A stretch of DNA of 64,000 nt from positions 744,001 through 808,000 of the forward strand of contig OZ242360.1 in the NCBI GenBank assembly GCA_965208775.1. The letters are read 5' to 3'. Below are positions 53,268 through 62,040 of the stretch, piece by piece. The notes under the pieces are model-generated. The model saw nothing but the letters and a program-made list of their open reading frames with translations, was not told the DNA's origin and did no database searches. Both the position numbers and the translations under genes were made by a program. Positions within the stretch are counted from its first letter, which is position 1, and each line of letters opens with the position of its first letter. This DNA comes from JAPOVO01 sp026708165. GTDB taxonomy: Bacteria > Chloroflexota > UBA11872 > VXNJ01.

Positions 53268-55295
53268 TCAGGAAGGCGTGCCTTTGAACACCCACAACCC
53301 GTAGTTCGACGTGCCGACGAACACGTTTTGATCGTTCCCGTAGTCGGGCGAAACGGCGATCATCGTCGGCAAGTCCGATGCCAACCCATTCCCGAGTTCC
53401 GACCAGGTGTCGCCCCCATCCGAAGAGCCGAAGACTCTTCCTCCGGGGCCCTCGGTTATCGCAAACGCGAAGCGGTCCGATCCAAAGTCAGGCGACAGCG
53501 CCAGTCCGATGAAATTGCCCGAGTGGACGCCAGTCCACGTCGCCCCCCCGTCGGTCGACTTGAATATGCCGCCCGCGGTAGCTATGAGTACCGTACGGTC
53601 GGTTGCGAACGACGGCGAAACGGCCACGGCATTGATCATTCCGTTAGTCACGCCGGCGCTGGACTGCGTCCACGACTGGCCAGCGTCAACTGACTTGAAC
53701 AGCCCGCCGCCCGCGGTACCGGCAAACACTACTCCGTCCGCAGCGATTGCGGGTGAGAAACCGAACGAAGCCACGTCAGTGTAAGTACTGCCCTCGTTGG
53801 CCTGAGTCCAGGTGGCGCCGCCATCGATCGATCTAAAGGCGCCCGACCCGCCGCCTGCCAGCACAAGGTTATCGTTAGCGTAGTTGGGCGAGAACGCTAT
53901 GGTCCGCGGTACCGCGCGAAGTATCGTGGTCGTTCCCTCGTTTTGCTGCCCCCACCACTCTCCGCTATTGAACGTCCGATAAATGCCCGCGTCGCCAAGC
54001 ATCGCAACCACGGTTCCGTCGGCCGGATAATTAGGCGATACCGCGAAGGCTTCGAAGTCTGTGTTCGGCAAGTCTGCCGTAATGGATGTCCATCTCCAGC
54101 CCCCGTCGTCCGACCGGAAAACGCCGCTGTGTGTCGCGCCCACCAGAGTCGCGTCAGAGCCGTAATTGGAAGAAAAACCAATTCCCGCAATTTGGGCGCT
54201 GGCCACGCCGCTGATCTTGAACCAGTCAGCGCCTGTGTTCGTGGTCTTGTAGAGGATTCCTGTTTGGCTCGCGGCAAACAGCGTATGGTCATCCAGGAAA
54301 GAGTGCGTAATAGCAACAACGGAAAAATCGAGACCAGCGAGACCTACGTTTATCTCATTCCAATTCACGCCGCGGTCAACCGACTTGAATATCCCGCCGA
54401 GTTGGGTTGCAGCAAACACTTTTTCGTCCTGACCGTAGTTGGGTGAGAACGCAACCCCGTTGATTCGCCCGAAGTCTTTCAGCCCGGCGCTGGCCCAGTT
54501 CAAGCCGGAGTCAGTTGATTTGTACATTCCTTCGTTAGCCGTAGCCAGGAACAAAGTCTTCGAGTTGCGGAAATCGGGTGTCAAATTGACGCTGAGAAAC
54601 TGCGCGCTCGCGCCATCCGGGAGCCCCTTTGATACTCTCGTCCAGCTCTTTCCGTAATTGGCACTCCTAAATATCTTGGTTCTCGTCCACGCGAACACTT
54701 CCTTCGGGCCGGCCGGCGACACGCTCACTCCGCTAATTGCGAGATCGTCTATACCCCCCACTCCCTGATTCACCCACGTCACGCCGCCGTCCTGAGATCG
54801 GTAGATTCCGCTTCCGAAGACTGCCGCGTATGCGTTGGGGTCGTTCTCGAAGTCCGCCGACATCGCCACACTTTGCACATTGCCGGTCCCCAGGTCACTG
54901 CCGACGGCAGACCAATTCAGTCCCGTATCCGTAGTCCTGAAAATTCCCGACGCAGTGGCGGCAATCATCACGCCGTCCACCCAGACTTTGGGCGAGACAG
55001 CTAGGTCGTGCACGGTCAGGTCGGTCAACCCGTTGTTTAGCCGCGCAAATGATCCTCCGCCGTTGCTGCTCCTGAATACGCCCGCCGAACTTGTTGATAC
55101 AAACACCGTCGAATCGTATAGATGGATGGGCGAAGGAACGATGCTGGTCGGCGCTGCGCCAGGAGGACCGGCTACCGGTACCCACTGCCCCTCAACGCCG
55201 ATTGCGCCTGCAGGCACGACAAGTGTGCTACACAGCACAATCAGGGCCACAAGGGTCGCGACCAGACGGACTGCTTTCAGTCTCACTATCCTCAT
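53268..55295 (-). CDS. Secreted BNR-repeat beta-propeller protein
   Basis: A 675-residue secreted protein with a signal peptide (VRLVATLVALIVLCSTLVVPAGA). The rest is about 13 BNR/sialidase-type repeats, each closing with S-DGG-TW or a variant (STDSGLNWASA, SIDGGATWTQA, SSDGGDTWSEL). This gives one or two sortilin/VPS10- or photosystem-repair-like propellers. The start is ATG at 55295 with GGAG 8 bases upstream. It is a close relative of the next gene upstream (minus-strand order), sharing IG-EGQWV at the mature start, so it is a tandem duplicate. Ligand unknown. Confidence 0.88.
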   Translation of the reverse strand: MRIVRLKAVRLVATLVALIVLCSTLVVPAGAIGVEGQWVPVAGPPGAAPTSIVPSPIHLYDSTVFVSTSSAGVFRSSNGGGSFARLNNGLTDLTVHDLAVSPKVWVDGVMIAATASGIFRTTDTGLNWSAVGSDLGTGNVQSVAMSADFENDPNAYAAVFGSGIYRSQDGGVTWVNQGVGGIDDLAISGVSVSPAGPKEVFAWTRTKIFRSANYGKSWTRVSKGLPDGASAQFLSVNLTPDFRNSKTLFLATANEGMYKSTDSGLNWASAGLKDFGRINGVAFSPNYGQDEKVFAATQLGGIFKSVDRGVNWNEINVGLAGLDFSVVAITHSFLDDHTLFAASQTGILYKTTNTGADWFKISGVASAQIAGIGFSSNYGSDATLVGATHSGVFRSDDGGWRWTSITADLPNTDFEAFAVSPNYPADGTVVAMLGDAGIYRTFNSGEWWGQQNEGTTTILRAVPRTIAFSPNYANDNLVLAGGGSGAFRSIDGGATWTQANEGSTYTDVASFGFSPAIAADGVVFAGTAGGGLFKSVDAGQSWTQSSAGVTNGMINAVAVSPSFATDRTVLIATAGGIFKSTDGGATWTGVHSGNFIGLALSPDFGSDRFAFAITEGPGGRVFGSSDGGDTWSELGNGLASDLPTMIAVSPDYGNDQNVFVGTSNYGLWVFKGTPS

Positions 55296-55372
55296 AGCTC
55301 TAACTCCACTGCCGATCTACCCAATCGGAGCTGCACACCCCCTGCACGATCCGGGAGACGATCGTTCAACTT

Positions 55373-58291
55373 CTACCTGACTGCCACGATTCCTACTGTC
55401 GATCCTGCGGCAAACTCTTGTGCGGCCGAAAACGGCGAGAGATTCCGCCAAGATTCGTTGGGATAGGTCAAGTCACGCAAGAAGTCGCCCAAAAGCGTCA
55501 ACTGCACTTTGTATCCTTCGGGATTGTCAGGGAAAAACTCCATAATCGCAGCTTGATAATACTGCCGAACTCGCCCCAAGGATGCACCCCTGGCGAGCAG
55601 CATGCCAGGAGCGCCAATATCCGCGCGTGCATCGGTCTTAGGATACCCAAAGCTATTGGTTCCCCCAAAGCGGTCAAAGAACTGCCTGAATCCAACGAAC
55701 TGACCGCTTATGTCAAAGTCGGAGACCTTGTGCCCCCAAGGCCCTAAAGGCTGGCCCTCATGGGGATTGGTTATGTGCGGTTCGACGCCCATGTCCACGC
55801 TCCCGCCGGCTCCCCCTCCCATGTAGTCCCAGGTCAAACGCCTTTCCGTCACCCAGGCTCCACCCAGGTCGAGGCGTTTGTGGAAATCGACTACCCCGCG
55901 TTGGTAATACTGGGTCAGGGAGCCGCTGGTCTCCTCAAAGACCTCTGATATTGGCAGCCCCCACCGCTCGATCCCGCCTGTGCTCTCAAAATGCCGCTTG
56001 AATTCCGCTATCAAGGTCTGCCCGTCAACGACGACCGCGAGATTGGGGACGTTATGTCTAAGATCCACGTTCGCCCCCGACGGGTCGACCACATAGAGAT
56101 TCGACACAACCGTTGCGGCGCCGATGCTCGAAGGCTCCACCGTTACGGGCCGTGTTTGTGGAACGGGCGTAGCCGTTACAGGCGTTGTAGCGACAGGCGT
56201 AGTAACGGCCGTCGTGACCGGCCCGGGAGTGCCCCCAGTAGCCCAGTACACCCACATTCCGTGACGATCCGTACCGATGAAGACATTCCTGTCATTGGCG
56301 AAATCCGGCGATATCCCGATCGCAATTATCTCGGTGTTGGGCAAGCCGTTCGTAATTGGATGCCAGTTCGCGCCGCCGTCGACCGACTGCATAACCACCC
56401 CGCCTTGGCCCGCCGAAGAAGTGAACGCGGCCCGGCTGGCTGGGAAATCCGGCGCAAACGCCACCGTCGACACCGCCTGAGTTACAGACGTTGCGCTCCA
56501 GACTTGACCTCCGTCCCTCGTTATGAAGACGCCGCCATCGGTCGCCGCAAGCACCGTCCTGTCTGAAGAGAATGATGGGGAAACAGCAAGTTGATGGACC
56601 ATCAGGTTCCCAAGCCCGTTATTGACGAGATCCCACGACTGTCCCCGCGTCAGACTCCTGAAAACACCGGAACTGCGGCTGGCGACAAAGACCGTGCCGT
56701 CGGAGCCATAGGCGGGCGAAGGAGCGATCGACGTTATGGCTGCCCCCGACGCGACGCCCAGCACGTGAATCCACTCGGCTCCGGCCAGCACCGATCGCGC
56801 CAGCCCGCTGGCGCCGCCCACGAATACGGTGAGGTCGCCGCGCGTGTTATGGAAAACGGGGGAAGTAGCGACGTCCAACGGGTTGGCGCTGAGTTGGCTA
56901 TCCTCCAAACCGGAATCCTGCTTCAACCAGGAATTCCCAGCCCCCGCGAACGTTCGATGGACACCTTCTCCCTCAAGCGCGACGAAAATCGTGCCGTCGT
57001 CGGCGTAACTCGGCGAAACGGCCATGGCCTGAACGTCCAGCCCGGGCAAGTTCCAGGTGATATTCGACCAGGTCGCGCCCCGGTCCTCCGACTTCAGCAC
57101 TCCGCTCTGGGTGCCGACGAACAATGTACTGTCAGAGCGATAGTTGTTAGAGAACCCCATGGTCGAGACTCTTGCCGTGGTGAGACCGGACCCGATCTCC
57201 GACCATTTTTCGCCGCCGTTCGTAGATCGAAACACTCCGCCCTGACCGCCACCGGCGAAGATTGTCTGATCGGACCGAAAATCGTTGGATAGACTGATCG
57301 ACGTGATGCTGTGTCGTTCAAGCCCCTCATTGAAATCCTTCCAGGAGGATCCTCTGTTTGTGGACCGGAAGAAGCCTCCGGTAGCGGTTCCGGCATAGAT
57401 TCCACTGTCCCCCCCGAAGTTGGGGGAAAAAACAACCGTTTCGACGGCGCCCTGGCCGGTAAGACCGGAGGACGACCATTTGTCCCCCCTGTTCTCGGTT
57501 CGGTAGAGGCCGTGTCCTTTGGTCCCCAAAAAGGCCAGTCCGTCGGCATCGAACTTCGGCCCCAGCGTTACGAAACCTATGCTGCGGCCTCCGGGCAGCC
57601 CCGAGTTCTTTTCTTTCCAGGTGGCTCCTGAGTCGCGGCTTCGAAAAACATGAGAGTCGGTCCAAACCACCATCGTTAAGTGGCCCCCGGCCCCAGGCGT
57701 AACTTGAATCCCCTTCAAATCGGTGCGCGTGAGACCGCTGCTCGGCAGAGAGCTCCACGTGGATCCGGCGTCGTTCGACCTGTAGACGCCGAACCCGTCT
57801 GTCGCCGCGAAAACCGTCTGGTTGGCCACGAAGGCCGGCGCGAACGCGACGCCGGTCACGCCGCTGTCCGGAAGGCCCGAGGTAACTCTTGACCAGTTCC
57901 CCGCCCCGTCGCCGCTCCGGAAGAGTCCCGTAGGAGTCGACGCAAACACCAGTAGATCGAATTCGAAGCGTGGCGAAACCGCAAGGTTCGACACTCGAAG
58001 ATCCAGCAGACCGGAGTTCCGCTCCTGGAATGTGGTGCCGCCGTCAATGCTCCGGTAAACGCCGCCCGTATCGGAGGCGAAGAAGACATTGTTGCTGGAG
58101 GCGTAGAACGGCGTCGCCTGCGTCGCCGTGGCGCGGCCGGCCGGGATATTCCCCACGCTAACCCATTGGCCGGCTAGACCGATAGCCCGCGCGTCCTCGG
58201 CTACCAGGGCGACGAGCACTACCAGAAGTGCGGTCAAGCTAGTCACCGCTAGAAACGGAATTCGCTTCCGAGCCGATTGAGCGATCGGCAT
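55373..58291 (-). CDS. Secreted BNR-repeat protein with Chloroflexota C-terminal module
   Basis: A 972-residue secreted protein: signal peptide, about 13 BNR repeats (SIDGGTTFQER, SRDSGATWKEK, SEDRGATWSNI, SVDGGANWHPI), a Thr/Pro linker (PVTTAVTTPVATT), and a C-terminal domain. That domain has FKRHFESTGGIERWGLPIS, then QYYQRGVVDFHKRL, and a second F/WG-like FGGTNSFGYPKTDA. This module recurs in Chloroflexota secreted proteins and may bind a surface polymer. ATG start at 58291 with GAGG upstream. It precedes the 53.3 kb paralogue in the same direction, 77 bases apart. Confidence 0.88.
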   Translation of the reverse strand: MPIAQSARKRIPFLAVTSLTALLVVLVALVAEDARAIGLAGQWVSVGNIPAGRATATQATPFYASSNNVFFASDTGGVYRSIDGGTTFQERNSGLLDLRVSNLAVSPRFEFDLLVFASTPTGLFRSGDGAGNWSRVTSGLPDSGVTGVAFAPAFVANQTVFAATDGFGVYRSNDAGSTWSSLPSSGLTRTDLKGIQVTPGAGGHLTMVVWTDSHVFRSRDSGATWKEKNSGLPGGRSIGFVTLGPKFDADGLAFLGTKGHGLYRTENRGDKWSSSGLTGQGAVETVVFSPNFGGDSGIYAGTATGGFFRSTNRGSSWKDFNEGLERHSITSISLSNDFRSDQTIFAGGGQGGVFRSTNGGEKWSEIGSGLTTARVSTMGFSNNYRSDSTLFVGTQSGVLKSEDRGATWSNITWNLPGLDVQAMAVSPSYADDGTIFVALEGEGVHRTFAGAGNSWLKQDSGLEDSQLSANPLDVATSPVFHNTRGDLTVFVGGASGLARSVLAGAEWIHVLGVASGAAITSIAPSPAYGSDGTVFVASRSSGVFRSLTRGQSWDLVNNGLGNLMVHQLAVSPSFSSDRTVLAATDGGVFITRDGGQVWSATSVTQAVSTVAFAPDFPASRAAFTSSAGQGGVVMQSVDGGANWHPITNGLPNTEIIAIGISPDFANDRNVFIGTDRHGMWVYWATGGTPGPVTTAVTTPVATTPVTATPVPQTRPVTVEPSSIGAATVVSNLYVVDPSGANVDLRHNVPNLAVVVDGQTLIAEFKRHFESTGGIERWGLPISEVFEETSGSLTQYYQRGVVDFHKRLDLGGAWVTERRLTWDYMGGGAGGSVDMGVEPHITNPHEGQPLGPWGHKVSDFDISGQFVGFRQFFDRFGGTNSFGYPKTDARADIGAPGMLLARGASLGRVRQYYQAAIMEFFPDNPEGYKVQLTLLGDFLRDLTYPNESWRNLSPFSAAQEFAAGSTVGIVAVR

Positions 58292-58347
58292 CTTAGCCTC
58301 GCTTTACAAATGCCGGGCGCCAATCCGGCTTGAAATACCCAAATGAA

Positions 58348-58418
58348 GTAATGACATTTTTCGCTTCAACCTCGGTTATGTCAATTGTGGATCGATGTTC
58401 TCCAATGCCTGTCATTAC
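58348..58418. promoter_or_regulatory. Inverted 9-bp repeat in a divergent promoter region
   Basis: GTAATGACA (58348-58356) and its exact reverse complement TGTCATTAC (58410-58418), 53 bases apart, sit in an AT-richer gap between the BNR gene and the dehydrogenase gene. They could be paired operator half-sites for one regulator controlling both genes. Binding is inferred. Confidence 0.35.
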
Positions 58419-58517
58419 AATTTCGGAGCGCGCTAGCGCCTGTAAATTGAGTAAAACCTGGGAGCGGCGGCAACTCCAGCAGCCGAAGTACACCGGGTGA
58501 AACGGAAGGAGTATGCA

Positions 58518-59417
58518 ATGAACGTAAGCTTCATAGGTTTGGGCCTCATGGGAAGCCGGATGGCCAGAAACCTGATCAACGCTGGCCATCGCGTAACCGT
58601 TCACAATCGAAGTCAGGCCGTGGTCGATGAGTTCGTGGCGGAAGGCGCCCTGCGCGCATCCTCAACCGCGGAAGCAGCGCAGGCTTCCGAATTCATCATG
58701 ACCGCCCTTCCAACACCTCAGACTGTCCAGGACGTCTTCTTGGGCCCCGACGGCATCGTCGCGAACGCCCGCGACGGGGCGATCTTGATCGACTTCAGCA
58801 CAAACGGACCCGATACCGCCAGGCGCTGCGCCGAAGCCGCCTATGCTCGCGGACTCGGCTATCTCGACGCGCCGATGAGCGGTGGGCCGGCCGGAGCCGA
58901 GGCCGGCACACTCTCAATCATGACGGGCGGGGAGAAGGCTCACTTCGAAGCTAGCCTGGGGCTTTTGGAAATCCTGGGGCAAAGAGAGAAGATCTTCCAT
59001 TGCGGAGCGGTCGGGGCAGGTTCGGTCGTCAAGCTAGCCAATCAACTTCTCGTAGGTGTCGCCAACGCCGCGTGCGCCGAGGCTTTCGTTATGGCCGCGA
59101 AGTATGGGCTCGACGTTAGCCAACTCTACGAAATTCTCAATGGCGCGATGGGGCAAAGCGCCGTAATGACTTGGACTATCCCGGACAGCACGCTCAAGCG
59201 CGATTTTTCGCCGCGGTTCGCGGTTGATCTAATAACAAAAGACCTCGGGCTTATCACAGACTTCGGAAAAGAGCAGGGAGTAAGACTCGCCATGGCCACG
59301 ATGGCCGACTTGCTGCACCGCGAAGCTCAGGCTCAAGGAGAGGGTGAAAACAACCTCAGTGCCGTTATACGGCCTCTCGAGCGTCTCGCGGGCGTCGAGG
59401 TCGGCTCGGTCGACTAA
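58518..59417 (+). CDS. NAD(P)-dependent beta-hydroxyacid dehydrogenase (3-hydroxyisobutyrate dehydrogenase family)
   Basis: About 299 residues. The start VSFIGLGLMGSRMARNLINAGH is the NAD(P)-binding glycine motif. LDAPMSGGPAGAEAGTLSIMTGG is the substrate block, and VKLANQLLVGV has the catalytic Lys. KDLGLITDFGKEQGV is the C-terminal block. The ATG at 58518 has AAGGAG six bases upstream. Substrate uncertain: 3-hydroxyisobutyrate, tartronate semialdehyde or a glyoxylate-like acid. Its end overlaps the MFS gene by 4 bases convergently. Confidence 0.9.
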   Translation: MNVSFIGLGLMGSRMARNLINAGHRVTVHNRSQAVVDEFVAEGALRASSTAEAAQASEFIMTALPTPQTVQDVFLGPDGIVANARDGAILIDFSTNGPDTARRCAEAAYARGLGYLDAPMSGGPAGAEAGTLSIMTGGEKAHFEASLGLLEILGQREKIFHCGAVGAGSVVKLANQLLVGVANAACAEAFVMAAKYGLDVSQLYEILNGAMGQSAVMTWTIPDSTLKRDFSPRFAVDLITKDLGLITDFGKEQGVRLAMATMADLLHREAQAQGEGENNLSAVIRPLERLAGVEVGSVD

Positions 59418-60676
59418 GAGCCGTCAGCCGCGGCGGCCAGGGGCTGGCGTCCAACCCCAACCCAAAATGCGCCGGTCACTAGAGCCGCCGCCAGAGCCAG
59501 CCCCATCCAGCCAAGCAGCTCCATTCCGCCCCAGGCGAACATCAACCCGGAGCCGAGACCGCCCGTTGCGGCCGTGACCGATACGAAAGCGTCGCCGACG
59601 CCCTGCGTTCGTCCGCGTTCGCTCGGGGCGAGACCCTGGACCAGGAGCGACGAGCCGGATACGAACGTGAAATTCCAACCTAGCCCCAGCAGAAACATCA
59701 CGACCATCGTGACCGCAAATTCATCGGCGATAGCCGCCAGCAATCCGGTCGTAATTAGCATGAAGGCCCCGGCCACCATGACGGGTATCGGACTGAACCG
59801 GTCGACCAGCCACCCTGTCATCCACGCCAGCCCAAACATCCCGATCGTGTGAGACAGCATCGCCAACGAGATTGCCAGGGTTCGCTGGCCCCCCTCGTTC
59901 ATATACAACGGAGTCATGGTCATTATCATTGCCATCACGACCTGACCGATCATCATCGACGAGACGGCCAGCCTGGCCCGTGGGCTGCGAACTATGCTCA
60001 TCACCACGTGCCCTCTGCCCGTGCGAACAGGAGCACCTGGCGTCTGTGGCCGACCGCGATCGCTGGACTGCAGGATTTGGAGGGGGTCGGGACGCACCAG
60101 ACCGAGAATTATTGACGATGACACCAGCGAAAACACGGCGGCCACGATCCACGGCCCCGCCAGCCAGCTAATATCCACCGCAACCGTGAAGCGTTCGGAT
60201 AGCGAGACAAGCAAAGGTCCCGCGATAGCTCCGATTGTGCCCGAGAACACGATCAACCCTATTACCCTTGCGCGACGGCCCTCGGCGTGAACCTCCGCGG
60301 CGGCGAAGCGAGACTGGTCGGAGCCGCCTCGCGCCATTCCGAAGATGAGCGCGGCCACGACGAATAGCGCGTAAGACTCGATCAGCACCGACAGTGTGGC
60401 GAGCGTCGCGCCGAATGTGCCTAACAGATAGGCCAACGCGATAGCCGGCCGCCGGCCCGCTCTGTCCATGATGATCCCTATGGGATACGCCGACGCTCCC
60501 CTTCCCACGTAAAGCATCGCCGCGGGAACTCCGGCGAAAACCGCGGATCCACCCAGCTCTGCTCCGATTATGGAAGCCACGGTGAACGACGCGATGCCCG
60601 CCGCCGAGTAGAAGGCCTGTGCGAAGAAGAGCGCCCCTGTAATCCGCCAGCGGACTAGCGGCGCCGCGGGTTCCAT
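59414..60676 (-). CDS. MFS transporter
   Basis: A 420-residue MFS protein with 12 helices. The loop 2-3 signature is in GRGASAYPIGIIMDRAGRRPAI, the central loop is DPLQILQSSDRGRPQTPGAP, and the second half repeats the pattern (GWLVDRFSP). ATG at 60676, with a TTG one codon earlier. Efflux or uptake substrate unknown. Confidence 0.87.
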   Translation of the reverse strand: MEPAAPLVRWRITGALFFAQAFYSAAGIASFTVASIIGAELGGSAVFAGVPAAMLYVGRGASAYPIGIIMDRAGRRPAIALAYLLGTFGATLATLSVLIESYALFVVAALIFGMARGGSDQSRFAAAEVHAEGRRARVIGLIVFSGTIGAIAGPLLVSLSERFTVAVDISWLAGPWIVAAVFSLVSSSIILGLVRPDPLQILQSSDRGRPQTPGAPVRTGRGHVVMSIVRSPRARLAVSSMMIGQVVMAMIMTMTPLYMNEGGQRTLAISLAMLSHTIGMFGLAWMTGWLVDRFSPIPVMVAGAFMLITTGLLAAIADEFAVTMVVMFLLGLGWNFTFVSGSSLLVQGLAPSERGRTQGVGDAFVSVTAATGGLGSGLMFAWGGMELLGWMGLALAAALVTGAFWVGVGRQPLAAAADGS

Positions 60677-60746
60677 CAACCGGCCAGATCGACTGGTAAG
60701 GCGAACAGACTGCCGCTCCGCCCCACGCGGGAATCAAGACCGCCGG

Positions 60747-61589
60747 TCACGCCGGCACAGCCGCGACTAGGTCCAGTAGCGGTTCGAGAAGCTCGTCGGG
60801 CGGCGCGAATCCCGTCAAATCCGATTTCGCGAGTCTGGCGGCTTGCGCCTCTCCGTGATAGTCCCAGCCGCCGGTCATCACGAGACCGTGTCGTTCAGCC
60901 AAACGCTTCAAGTTCTCCAGGTTGCCGCTCAAATGAGCGTTCCGGTTGTAAACCTCCATCCCCTGCAGGCCTGCCCCGATCATCTCCGGCAACAGCGCAA
61001 GATCGCTCTCCCATGGGTGCGCCAGCACGGACACGGCGCCGGAATCCCGGAGCATTTGGATCAACTCGACAACTGGCCACTGGTTCTCCGTCACATCGGG
61101 CAGAGCGGCCGGCCCCTCGGGCCCGAAGAGCCGGGCGAACTCCTCGACCGACCGGTCAAGGCTCGAGAGGTAACCGAGATGTTTCATCTCGGCGACAACG
61201 TGGCTCACGAGCGGCGTCCCGGATGCTGCCCTCTCAATCACGGAGTCCGGATCAACCTCGAACCCCTCCTTCGCAAGGCATTCGAGGACTATCAGGAGGC
61301 TCTCAATTCGGAAGCGCCTGTAGTCTCGTTCCGCCGTCGCTATCGCCGGACCGGGACGACCACCGAAATACCCCAGCACGTGAGGCCCTTCGCAGGCTTC
61401 AAATTCGACTCCCGGGATGAACCGCACACCCGCTTCGGCTGCGAAACGCGCGCACTCATCGAGACCGGCGGTCGTGTCGTGATCTGTCAGCGCCATCGCC
61501 GTCAGACTCAGCGAAACTGCCCGCTCAACCAGTTCAGCGGGCGTGCTGGTACCGTCGGAGTAGATCGAGTGTTGGTGAAGGTCTACCAA
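60747..61589 (-). CDS. PHP-domain phosphoesterase
   Basis: A 280-residue PHP protein: VDLHQHSIYSDGTSTPAELVERA (HxH), ALTDHDTTAGLDEC (DHD), the later VLAHPWE and the C-terminal TGGWDYHGE. These provide the metal ligands of RNase AM/TrpH-type 3'-5' phosphatases or exonucleases. TTG start at 61589. It is divergent from the riboswitch-controlled unit. Confidence 0.88.
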   Translation of the reverse strand: MVDLHQHSIYSDGTSTPAELVERAVSLSLTAMALTDHDTTAGLDECARFAAEAGVRFIPGVEFEACEGPHVLGYFGGRPGPAIATAERDYRRFRIESLLIVLECLAKEGFEVDPDSVIERAASGTPLVSHVVAEMKHLGYLSSLDRSVEEFARLFGPEGPAALPDVTENQWPVVELIQMLRDSGAVSVLAHPWESDLALLPEMIGAGLQGMEVYNRNAHLSGNLENLKRLAERHGLVMTGGWDYHGEAQAARLAKSDLTGFAPPDELLEPLLDLVAAVPA

Positions 61590-61687
61590 TCGAATTGGCG
61601 CCCCTTGGCGGTAGACATATCCCTAGAGTTTAGGTTCAACGTCAGGATCGCGTCCTCGACCTCGACGCATAATGCGTTGGCACACGG

Positions 61688-61696
61688 TGTTATACT
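61688..61696 (+). promoter_or_regulatory. Extended -10 promoter before the SAM riboswitch
   Basis: TGTTATACT is a near-consensus extended -10 element (TGnTATACT). No good -35 is seen at 17 bases, as is usual for extended -10 promoters. Transcription would begin about 61703, about 30 bases before the aptamer. Confidence 0.5.
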
Positions 61697-61733
61697 GCCC
61701 GCCACAACCGAATAAAGTGTGCTCTCGGTCCCA

Positions 61734-61837
61734 TCTTATTCAGAGTGGTGGAGGGAAACGGCCCTGAGAAGCCCGGCAACCGGTCATCTCGGTGATACGG
61801 TGCCAACTCCGGTAGGTGGCTAGCCTGCGAGATAAGA
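61734..61837 (+). ncRNA. SAM-I (S-box) riboswitch
   Basis: The class I SAM aptamer is clear. P1 is formed by TCTTATT (61734-61740) and GATAAGA (61831-61837). The consensus core CAGAGTGGTGGAGGGA, then GGCCCTGAGAAGCCCGGCAAC, is followed by the late GGTGCCAACTCC and the closing stem. When SAM is bound the aptamer should favour termination at the hairpin just after it and lower expression of the gene at 62041. SAM-I riboswitches normally control methionine, cysteine and SAM genes, which bears on the role of the downstream PLP enzyme. Confidence 0.95.
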
Positions 61838-61857
61838 GAGAAGGCCACGAATCTGTG

Positions 61858-61883
61858 GAACCCCTTCTGATGGGGTTCTTCTT
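61858..61883 (+). terminator. Riboswitch expression-platform hairpin
   Basis: Stem GAACCCC / GGGGTTC with loop TTCTGAT, then TTCTT. An outer stem GGCCAC (61843) / GTGGCC (61889) can enclose it. It fits an intrinsic terminator controlled by the aptamer, though the T-run is short. Confidence 0.6.
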
Positions 61884-62040
61884 ATGCTGTGGCCCCTCTG
61901 GTAGAGGAAGGAAAGATCGCATTGGTTCTAGGTACGTTCGGCGGAATTGCCGACATGCGCCGCTCCGGCTGTGCCATCGCGCGTAGCCGGATCTCCCCGA
62001 TGCGTTTTCTTGACCAATCCAAAACTGAGGAACAATTGAC

